A DNA stretch of 64,000 nt from NCBI GenBank assembly GCA_024275485.1, contig JAJRZA010000002.1, positions 18,034 through 82,033 on the forward strand, in the 5' to 3' direction. The notes below the pieces were generated by a model that was not told the origin of the DNA, made no database searches, and worked only from the letters and a program-made list of their open reading frames with translations. Made by a program: the position numbers and the translations under genes. Numbering within the stretch: the stretch's first letter is position 1; each line of letters begins with the position of its first letter. Source of the stretch: Candidatus Krumholzibacteriota bacterium. GTDB lineage: Bacteria; Krumholzibacteriota; Krumholzibacteriia; LZORAL124-64-63. Of the stretch, positions 34,739 through 41,338 are shown piece by piece.

Positions 34739-35629
34739 TTACAATCCCCTCAGGTATTCCGGCTTCAAATCATCTTCATCGCGGTGTTCGAGCACCCGGT
34801 CAAGTTGACCCAGGGCCTTGTTGCGATCCGTGGGCAAATTCAAGCTCAACGGCAAGTGGTTGCTGGCATGGTTGGAGTGGAAACGACAGCGTGTGAAACG
34901 GCTTTCGCCAATGATGATGCGCAACTCTTCCAGCATCCCCCAGGGATCGGGCAATTGAAACTCACCTTTTTCAGCCTGGGCAAACAATGGTGTGCCGGGC
35001 ACCAGGGTGGTGGTCAGGGCGCCCACAAAAGGTGGATCCATGGCCGTGAGAATCCTGGCGGTGGCTTCGGCGTGTTTCAGGGAATTGAGGTGACCGGCAA
35101 GGCCCAACATCACCATCACCGAATGGCGCAAGCCCGCCTCCCTCAACCGCAGGGCCGACTCCACCGCCTCGGCTGCCGTGGAGCCTTTGTTCACCTGACG
35201 CAAAACATCATCGTCTCCGCTTTCAACACCATGGTAAACAATACCCAGGCCAAGTTCCTGCAACCGTCCCAGCTGCTCCGGTGTTTTACGCAGGATGCTG
35301 CGGGCGTCACCATATATTCCCACCCGGCGAACGGTTGGAATTTTTTCCTTCAGCCGGGTAAGGACTTTTTCCAGGAAATCCTGGGGAAGGATGAGGGCAT
35401 CGCCATCGCAGAGGAAAACCCGGTGGATGGGACGATGCTGCCGGCTCCAGCGGGCGGCTTCGTCCATATCAGCAACAATGGTTTCCCACTTTTTGATACG
35501 GAAGCCCTGATCCGGATTGTCGTACATGGCGCAATAGGTGCATTTGTTGTGACTACAGCCGAGGGAAATTTGCAGGAGCAGGCTCTCAGCCTCTGATGGA
35601 GGGCGGAAAATCTGGCCGATGTAATCCAT
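34739..35629 (-). CDS. Radical SAM protein
   Basis: A 296-residue radical SAM enzyme with the cluster motif GCSHNKCTYC near residue 25 (a C-x4-C-x2-C spacing), the FLCDGDAL segment, and GIVYHGVESGDDDVLRQVNKG as in the family's beta-4/5 region. It resembles the COG1032-type oxidoreductases of unknown reaction. The C-terminus after the barrel carries FHSNHASNHLPLSLNLPTDR. It is first on its strand before the AT-rich non-coding stretch. Confidence 0.85.
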   Translation of the reverse strand: MDYIGQIFRPPSEAESLLLQISLGCSHNKCTYCAMYDNPDQGFRIKKWETIVADMDEAARWSRQHRPIHRVFLCDGDALILPQDFLEKVLTRLKEKIPTVRRVGIYGDARSILRKTPEQLGRLQELGLGIVYHGVESGDDDVLRQVNKGSTAAEAVESALRLREAGLRHSVMVMLGLAGHLNSLKHAEATARILTAMDPPFVGALTTTLVPGTPLFAQAEKGEFQLPDPWGMLEELRIIIGESRFTRCRFHSNHASNHLPLSLNLPTDRNKALGQLDRVLEHRDEDDLKPEYLRGL

Positions 35630-35790
35630 TTCTACGCCTCCTGGGAGTGGCTTCGGTCGGATATGGTGTTGGGAATTCCCCTGCCGCAGAGTAAAAATAT
35701 GTCAATTCGGTGGTAAAAGACGATTTTTTCTTAAATTTATTCCAGAAAAGTAGCGAAATTTGTGATGACTCACCGTCTCTACGTAAGTCC

Positions 35791-35820
35791 TTGAAAACTA
35801 TATAAGTAAATCCTTATAGG
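35791..35820 (+). promoter_or_regulatory. Possible promoter for the candidate small RNA
   Basis: TTGAAA, an 18-base spacer and TATAGG in an AT-rich context. Each box is only 4/6 to consensus (TTGACA, TATAAT), so this is weak alone; it is listed because two plus-strand terminators follow with no plus-strand gene between. Confidence 0.3.
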
Positions 35821-35826
35821 CCTCTC

Positions 35827-36029
35827 GGCGTCCCTTAAGTTGCTGGATTTTCTGAAGATTACACGCAGTTGTGATTAAAAAAAACGCTTAAAAAATACCA
35901 AAGTGAAACCGAAAAGGGAACTTTACGTTATCTAGTGTAAGAACATTAGGCTAACACGGCCGGAATCAACACGTCAGAATAACTTAGGGCGAGAGTTATT
36001 CATCGACAGATTCCGGCCCCCCTTTTTTT
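35827..36029 (+). ncRNA. Candidate small structured RNA
   Basis: The 35630-36051 stretch has no credible gene, is clearly richer in A and T than its surroundings, and ends on the plus strand in a nested stem-loop with a T-run. The nearest plus-strand gene upstream ends at 32159, and both flanking genes are on the minus strand, so the terminator needs its own transcript. The boundaries are inferred from the weak promoter and the terminator. I could not match it to tmRNA, RNase P RNA, SRP RNA or 6S RNA. Confidence 0.35.
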
Positions 36030-36041
36030 AGGGGTATTTTT
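35958..36041 (+). terminator. Nested stem-loop and double terminator
   Basis: GGCCGGAATC (35958-35967) pairs perfectly with GATTCCGGCC (36009-36018), enclosing a second perfect hairpin AATAACT/AGTTATT (35978-35984 with 35994-36000). CCCC and seven T follow. Directly after, CCCCT and AGGGG form another small hairpin followed by TATTTTTTT. Confidence 0.72.
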
Positions 36042-36051
36042 TTGCCCATTA

Positions 36052-37215
36052 TCATGCCAAATCCAGAAATATTCCGTCGCGAATAATTACCTGGTCCAGA
36101 TCGCGCCCACTGAGTTTCACTTCATGCACATTGACCTTGGGTTGCGTTTCGGGGATATAAACCCGGTCCAAATGGATGACTGCGTCGGGACTTGAAAAAT
36201 CATCCGGCCCCACCGATCCACCGAAATGATCACTGCGTCCAAAGGCAATGTGCAACCCAAGCTTTTCGTCCAGAAGGATGCTGCCGGTGGGTTTGAGGTC
36301 GAAATCACCCAAAACGCCAAGTCCCAGTTCGGCCAGGTTGGCGTAAGCGGGCTCATTGGTGATGTGGAGGGTTTCTTCTTTGCTGCCCGGCCCGTTGGTG
36401 AGCACCTCCACGGCCTTGTTGGCCTCGATCCTGTACAAAACAACTTCGTTGTCGATTTGAACCGGCAAGGTACCGCTGGAAAGGCTGATGTCCCCTTCGA
36501 TATTGCCTTCGTAGGGTACGATGTAGGCTTCGCCCGAAGGCAAATTGCCAGCCAGGCCATTTTCAGGGAAAAGCCCTCCGGATGCATGGCCACTGTTGTG
36601 ACGCAGATCCAGAACCAATTGGTAGGAGTCATCACCGACTTCGAATTGAAAATCAGCCCGATCTGCGCGGTCGAGCAGTTCCTTCAAATGCCAGACGCGG
36701 CGGTTGATCAGCTCGTAATCCAATCTCAAGGCCGGGATCATCGAGGGCAGAAACCCGGGCATGGTGGCTGCACGAAAACCGTTGCCGGATTTTTCGGCCT
36801 CACGGGTGGCGACTTTCAATGGGGCGGTGGCGGATAGTTCGGTGGGTGCCATCACCATGGAGTGGGTGGCGAAGAGATCGGCAAAGGTTTCTTCCCTACT
36901 GGTGGGTTCATCGGCATGGTTGAAGACGGTTTCGCCATTCCCGGATTGCCAGGTCGCGGGCAGGTCGGCGTTGTTGCCGCCGGCGTTGCGGTACCAGGCC
37001 AAGGTTATACGTTGCAAACCCAATTCCTGTTTCTGAGTTTGCAAGGCCTTGAACCAACCGGCAGCCATGGCCCGGCGTTCGGCCCAGTGGTCGTTATCGG
37101 TCAGTCGGGAATCGGGAAGGTCGACAATGATGGCCAGGCCCTGATCCTTGTCCGTGGGTTGGAAAACACGCTGGACGAGCAGGCGGAGGTCTACCGGTGT
37201 AAGGGTCTGATTCAT
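36052..37215 (-). CDS. M29-like aminopeptidase
   Basis: A 387-residue protein whose C-terminal half has the metal-site pattern of M29 (aminopeptidase T/AmpS) enzymes: NLPSGEAYIVPYEG, then NLAELGLGVLGDF, LLDEKLGLHIAFGRSDHFGG and VIHLDRVYIP. The N-terminal half is less conserved (AWYRNAGGNNADLPATW). It probably removes N-terminal residues from peptides using two metal ions in the cytoplasm; no signal peptide is visible. The frame ends beside the double terminator at 36.0 kb. A related leucyl aminopeptidase group is the alternative. Confidence 0.65.
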   Translation of the reverse strand: MNQTLTPVDLRLLVQRVFQPTDKDQGLAIIVDLPDSRLTDNDHWAERRAMAAGWFKALQTQKQELGLQRITLAWYRNAGGNNADLPATWQSGNGETVFNHADEPTSREETFADLFATHSMVMAPTELSATAPLKVATREAEKSGNGFRAATMPGFLPSMIPALRLDYELINRRVWHLKELLDRADRADFQFEVGDDSYQLVLDLRHNSGHASGGLFPENGLAGNLPSGEAYIVPYEGNIEGDISLSSGTLPVQIDNEVVLYRIEANKAVEVLTNGPGSKEETLHITNEPAYANLAELGLGVLGDFDLKPTGSILLDEKLGLHIAFGRSDHFGGSVGPDDFSSPDAVIHLDRVYIPETQPKVNVHEVKLSGRDLDQVIIRDGIFLDLA

Positions 37216-37383
37216 GGCCGTGCTCCGGTTTCAAGAAGGTAAAAGATCGCTGGTGTACGTTTCCCATTTTATGTTTTAATCTATTCAAAAGCCCGGATTT
37301 TTTTCCGGTTACGTCTTTCGGCCACATCTTCTGGTCAGCAAATGCAAGGGCAGATTCCTGTCCTGAACGGCAAGGAGGCTTTC

Positions 37384-38706
37384 ATGAGCATGGATCACGA
37401 TACCAAAATTGCCCTGTTTATCGATTTCGACAATGTGGCCCTCGGGGCCCGCGACGCTCGCCAGCGCTTTGACATCAAATTTCTAATGCAGCGCATCCTT
37501 GAAAAGGGAAAGATCCTTGTCAAGAAGGCCTACGCCGATTGGCATTATTACAAGGAACACATGGTGCCGCTGCACGAAAACGCCATCGAGTTGATTGAAA
37601 TCCCCACTCCCCGCATCAGCGGCAAAAACAGTGCGGATATCAAGCTCGTGGTCGACGCCATGGAGTTGTGCTATTCCAAGGATCACATTGATACTTTTGT
37701 CATTGTTTCAGGTGATTCCGATTTTTCTCCCCTGGTCTCCAAGCTGCGCGAAAACAACAAGCGCGTCATCGGTGTGGGGGTGAAGAATTCCAGCAGTCAT
37801 CTGCTGATCAACAACTGCGACGAATTCATCTTCTACGACAACATTTATCTCGACGCCATCGGACAACCCAAGCGGTCGGTGGGCAATGTGCCGGCCGACA
37901 AAAGGGAGATGTTCGAATTTCTGGTCAATACGGTGCAGGCCCTGTTGCAGGAAAGTCGCGGGGTTCTCTACTCCTCCTTGATCAAGGATACGATGACCCG
38001 CAAGATGCCCGCCTTCAACGAACGCAATTTCGGGTACAGTACTTTTGGTGATTTGCTGGAAGATTCCCGCCTGCTCGGCTTGCTGGTGGTGGAGCGCGAT
38101 GCCCAGGCTGGGGGCACCTGGGTCGTGCAGGCATTGGGCGACGGCAAGCCTTTGGAGAATGAAGAAACCAAACCCAGTAGGCCGTCCTCGCGTCGCCGCC
38201 GTCGGTCAGGGAGTCGGGGGCGTTCTGTTGTTGGAGATCGGGCGACTGGTGGAGATGGGGGGACGAGTGACGTTGGGCAGGAGGGGGGGGCTCAAGCGCA
38301 GGAGAAAACAACTGAGCAAACTGCAGCGAAGCGACCCTCGCCCCAACCCGAAGGGAAGGCAGGTGGACCCGTGCCCGAAAAAACTCCAACCCGGGGCAAA
38401 CCGCGGAAGAAGGTCTCCCGTTCAGCTCCAGTTTCAGCAGGGACCAAGGATGCAGACAAGCCGGTGAAGAAACCAACCAGGCAAACGGTGAAAAAGAAAG
38501 TTGCCAAGAAGATTGGCACCGGCAAGAAAGTTGTAACCAAAAAAGAATCCGGGAAAAAAGTTCCTGCAAAAAAAGTCGGAAAGAAACGATCAACGACCAA
38601 GAAGGTGGCTGCTCGGAAGGTGGAAACCAAGAAGGCCATTGCAAAGAAGACCACGGTGAAAAAAGCCGTGGCTAAAAAGGCGGGCACCAGGAAGAAGGGG
38701 AGGTAG
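37384..38706 (+). CDS. NYN-LOTUS protein with a lysine-rich, histone-like tail
   Basis: A 440-residue protein. Residues 8-160 form an NYN (PIN-like) nuclease domain with acidic residues in ALFIDFDNV (Asp14, Asp16), DIKLVVDAMEL and VSGDSDFSPLV. Residues 175-250 form an OST-HTH/LOTUS domain (KREMFEFLVNTVQALLQ...). From about residue 265 the chain is low complexity, first Arg/Ser/Gly, then repeated KK-A/V/T blocks as in histone H1-like proteins. The start at 37384 follows AAGGAGG. Likely an RNA-binding or RNA-cleaving protein (LabA/DUF88 relatives), with the tail as a nucleic-acid clamp. Confidence 0.88.
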   Translation: MSMDHDTKIALFIDFDNVALGARDARQRFDIKFLMQRILEKGKILVKKAYADWHYYKEHMVPLHENAIELIEIPTPRISGKNSADIKLVVDAMELCYSKDHIDTFVIVSGDSDFSPLVSKLRENNKRVIGVGVKNSSSHLLINNCDEFIFYDNIYLDAIGQPKRSVGNVPADKREMFEFLVNTVQALLQESRGVLYSSLIKDTMTRKMPAFNERNFGYSTFGDLLEDSRLLGLLVVERDAQAGGTWVVQALGDGKPLENEETKPSRPSSRRRRRSGSRGRSVVGDRATGGDGGTSDVGQEGGAQAQEKTTEQTAAKRPSPQPEGKAGGPVPEKTPTRGKPRKKVSRSAPVSAGTKDADKPVKKPTRQTVKKKVAKKIGTGKKVVTKKESGKKVPAKKVGKKRSTTKKVAARKVETKKAIAKKTTVKKAVAKKAGTRKKGR

Positions 38707-38757
38707 GTTGTAAGAATCGCCCTCACTGAATGATTGCCGCCAAGAAAGAGTGTACAG

Positions 38758-39252
38758 ATGCAAAAGGTAGTGATTTTCGGGAACTCCGGATCCGGCAAGT
38801 CGACCCTGGCCAGGGAAAAGGCGAAAGCCCTTTCCTGTCCTCATTTGGATCTGGATACGGTTGCCTGGGAGGACAATATTTCAAGCGCACCCACCAGAAA
38901 ACCATTGTCTACCAGCATGGAAGCAGTGGAGTCATTTCTGGACGACAATCAAAACTGGGTCATCGAAGGTTGTTATGCCGATTTGCTGGAGCTGGTCATA
39001 CCATACGCCACCGAAATCATTTTTCTGAATCCTGGCGTTGAAACCTGCATCGAGAATTGCGGAAAACGTCCCTGGGAATCACACAAATACGAATCGCCTG
39101 AAGAACAGGATGCCAACCTCGAAATACTGATTGGCTGGATTGAACAATATCCCCAACGGGTGGATGAGTTTTCATTGCAGGCGCATCAAGATCTTTTCGC
39201 CGCTTACGAAGGCAGAAAACGGGAATATTCTTCAAACGACCGGAGCAGTTAG
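38758..39252 (+). CDS. Adenylate-kinase-like P-loop nucleotide kinase
   Basis: A 164-residue P-loop protein: Walker A GNSGSGKST at residues 8-16, a LDLDTVAW segment, WVIEGCYADL, and a C-terminal lid-like helical region. It fits the FlaR/AAA_17-type small kinases whose substrate is uncertain. The start at 38758 puts the P-loop close to the N-terminus; a TTG at 38734 is possible but less likely. It starts 51 bases after the NYN gene. Confidence 0.8.
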   Translation: MQKVVIFGNSGSGKSTLAREKAKALSCPHLDLDTVAWEDNISSAPTRKPLSTSMEAVESFLDDNQNWVIEGCYADLLELVIPYATEIIFLNPGVETCIENCGKRPWESHKYESPEEQDANLEILIGWIEQYPQRVDEFSLQAHQDLFAAYEGRKREYSSNDRSS

Positions 39253-39382
39253 CAGTCTACTCAGAAACTATCAGTAAAGATTTCCCAACCAGGGTCGATG
39301 GAAATTTTGGGAGAGAACTTATTTTCCGGCGATGGTCCAAACCCAGCGTCGGAAAGAGCAATTCATACCAGGAGTAAAGCCG

Positions 39383-39769
39383 ATGTCCACGGAAACCACC
39401 AGTATCGAAAGCATTCTGAACCTGTCTGAAGCCATGACCAATCTGGATGGCGATGCCGAACTGTTGCAGGAAATCCTGGATATCTTCCTGGAAACTGGAG
39501 ATGAGCAGTTGCAGTGTATTCAAAACGGTATTGGGGCCAAGGAAATAAAGCAGGTTGCTGTTCAGGCTCATGGAATGAAGGGCGGAGCTTTAAATTTCTG
39601 CGCCGGGAAATTCTCAAGTTCGGCGTTGAAGCTGGAGAATCTAGCCAAGGGTGGTTCTCTTGACGGGGCCCAGGAAATGCTTGATGGCATGAAGGCTGCC
39701 TTCGAGGAATTGAAGGAAGTGGCTGAAGTCATCAATTGGGAAGAAGTTGAGCGGGGTTGGGAAGGCTAG
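39383..39769 (+). CDS. HPt domain protein (phosphorelay)
   Basis: A 128-residue stand-alone histidine phosphotransfer protein. The HPt motif AHGMKGGALNF contains the phosphorylated His, with the preceding helix and following KLENLAKGG typical of the four-helix bundle. It would pass phosphate between a hybrid kinase and a regulator; no hybrid kinase is in the window, so its partners are unknown. The start at 39383 follows CAGGAG, whereas the earlier ATG in frame lacks a site. A strong terminator follows. Confidence 0.86.
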   Translation: MSTETTSIESILNLSEAMTNLDGDAELLQEILDIFLETGDEQLQCIQNGIGAKEIKQVAVQAHGMKGGALNFCAGKFSSSALKLENLAKGGSLDGAQEMLDGMKAAFEELKEVAEVINWEEVERGWEG

Positions 39770-39796
39770 GCCTGACCATCCTTTTATTCAAGATGA

Positions 39797-39833
39797 AACC
39801 GCCGGCCACTGAATGTGGCCGACGGTTTTTTTT
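39797..39833 (+). terminator. Terminator after the HPt gene
   Basis: AACCGCCGGCCAC and GTGGCCGACGGTT form a thirteen-position stem with one C-A mismatch over a four-base loop, running into nine T. Confidence 0.88.
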
Positions 39834-39871
39834 AAGGGGACCGGATGGTCCCCTCGCCCTCCACCGGGGGC

Positions 39872-41074
39872 TCAGCGGTGCCGATGACCGTCAGCTTCAG
39901 GCTCAACGTTCTCGGTGGTGGAAGACTCTTCGATGGCTTTGATTTCATCAACATTAGCAGAATCCAAATCCAGGATCATTGGACCGATGGCGGCGACTTC
40001 CATGTCTTCCGCCTCGGTTTCGGCAGTTGCCAGGTCGGCTACTGCATCGTCGGTGGTATCGATCTCGTCTTCAACCAGGATTGCTTCGACCCGGAAGCCC
40101 TCGGCAACGGCCACTAAGTCCAGGGGCACGATGTCTTCTGCTTCGGTCAGATTGTCCAGTCGGGCCAGGCTGATCCCGGCTTTTTCGTAGTCGGCATCGG
40201 CACTGAGGGCGCTGGCGAAGGCTTCTCCGGCCAAGATGTATTGTCCGGTGCGTTCAAGAGCCACACCGAGATTGTTCTGGATGCAGGCCACGTCGCTTTT
40301 GAGGGAGGCGGCTTTGGCCAGGGGGGCAACCGCGTCGGTGAAACGTTCCTGCTGGATGCGGATCAGGCCGAGGTTGTTGAGAGCCCAGGCATCGTCCTGC
40401 TTGGTGCGCAAGACCACGCGATAGGTCTCGGCGGCTTCTTCAAGTTGACCCTGGTTGTGTTGAATGCGTCCCAGTACGCGGCGGGCGGCGTTGTTCTCGG
40501 GGTTGACCGTTAAGGCGATCTCAATTTGAACCCGGGCTTCCTCGGCCCGGTCCAGATCGATCAGTACGCGACCGTAGTTGACCAGGCTCTTTTGGTGATC
40601 GGGATTCAAATCGAGGGCGGCCAGGAAACTCTCTTCGGCCACATCGGTGTCGCCGGTTTTCCACTGGGACAGACCCAGCATGTAGAAACCCCAGGCGTTG
40701 TCGCTGTGCTCATCGGTGTACTGATCAAAGAGATCAGAGGCACGTTCGAAATCACCATCGAAGTAGGCTTGTTCGGCCATGCTGTAGGTGACGATTTGAG
40801 GTTCAGGGGCGATGATTTTCTCTGCAACATCTTCCATCGCGGGTGATACCACTGCAACTTCCGGTTCGGTGATGACTTCGATTTCAGGTTCGACGGCGGC
40901 CATCTCATTGATCGCTTCAGTGGACGTTGAGGTATCAGCGGCAACAGGTGTGGATTCATCCTGACCCGAAAAATGCACGCCGAGGAAAATGGTCAAACCA
41001 AGAACCAGGGCGAACAGGATTCCAGCTTCGGCGACTTTCATTTTCTTTTCCTGGGGTGCGCTTTGCTTCTTCAT
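39872..41074 (-). CDS. Membrane-anchored TPR protein
   Basis: A 400-residue protein: one N-terminal membrane helix at about residues 13-33, a Glu/Val/Pro/Ala-rich spacer (about 35-90), five to six tetratricopeptide repeats (YFDGDFERASDLFDQY, GLSQWKTGDTDVAEESF, and others), and an acidic C-terminal tail ending in a His-rich DGHRHR. Probably a periplasmic scaffold for protein contacts. The start at 41074 is set by AAGGAG seven bases upstream. Confidence 0.82.
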   Translation of the reverse strand: MKKQSAPQEKKMKVAEAGILFALVLGLTIFLGVHFSGQDESTPVAADTSTSTEAINEMAAVEPEIEVITEPEVAVVSPAMEDVAEKIIAPEPQIVTYSMAEQAYFDGDFERASDLFDQYTDEHSDNAWGFYMLGLSQWKTGDTDVAEESFLAALDLNPDHQKSLVNYGRVLIDLDRAEEARVQIEIALTVNPENNAARRVLGRIQHNQGQLEEAAETYRVVLRTKQDDAWALNNLGLIRIQQERFTDAVAPLAKAASLKSDVACIQNNLGVALERTGQYILAGEAFASALSADADYEKAGISLARLDNLTEAEDIVPLDLVAVAEGFRVEAILVEDEIDTTDDAVADLATAETEAEDMEVAAIGPMILDLDSANVDEIKAIEESSTTENVEPEADGHRHR

Positions 41075-41146
41075 GATTTGCTCCTTCAGTGTGGTGAGTG
41101 CCGGTTGTTCCAGCGGTTTGCTCCAGGCATGTCTCACTGCATTGTT

Positions 41147-41162
41147 TGCAAGGGGAATTCCC
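41147..41162 (-). promoter_or_regulatory. Possible sigma54 (-24/-12) site before the TPR gene
   Basis: On the minus strand GGG, then a GG-N10-GC spacing ending in TTGCA, as in the -24/-12 consensus. Only part of the CAC element is matched. It is 60-75 bases before the TPR gene start; an NtrC-type activator gene lies 2.9 kb away. Confidence 0.3.
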
Positions 41163-41284
41163 AGGGGCCATCCATAATTAGATTTTTTAAGATGTTAATT
41201 TTGAATAGTTTAAAGATTAATTGTAGGGCTGGGATAGTTGGTTGTGTATTTTTGGACACACAGCAAGAGTGTTTTCTGCGACAC

Positions 41285-41320
41285 AAAAAAGCCCCCGGTT
41301 CCACCTGGGATCCGGGGGCT
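41285..41320 (-). terminator. Terminator of the barrel-SppA operon
   Basis: On the minus strand AGCCCCCGG and CCGGGGGCT form a perfect nine-base stem over a thirteen-base loop, followed by TTTTTT, about 20 bases after the SppA stop. Confidence 0.88.
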
Positions 41321-41338
41321 GTCTTCAGGATCGGATAA

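Noticed and set aside
35630..36051. A CRISPR leader or array in the AT-rich region
   Set aside because: No direct repeat of 20-40 bases occurs and no cas-like gene is in the window.
38400..38706. The repeated AAG-rich stretch as a DNA tandem repeat or array
   Set aside because: The units are irregular in length and are explained by the Lys-rich coding tail of the NYN-LOTUS protein.
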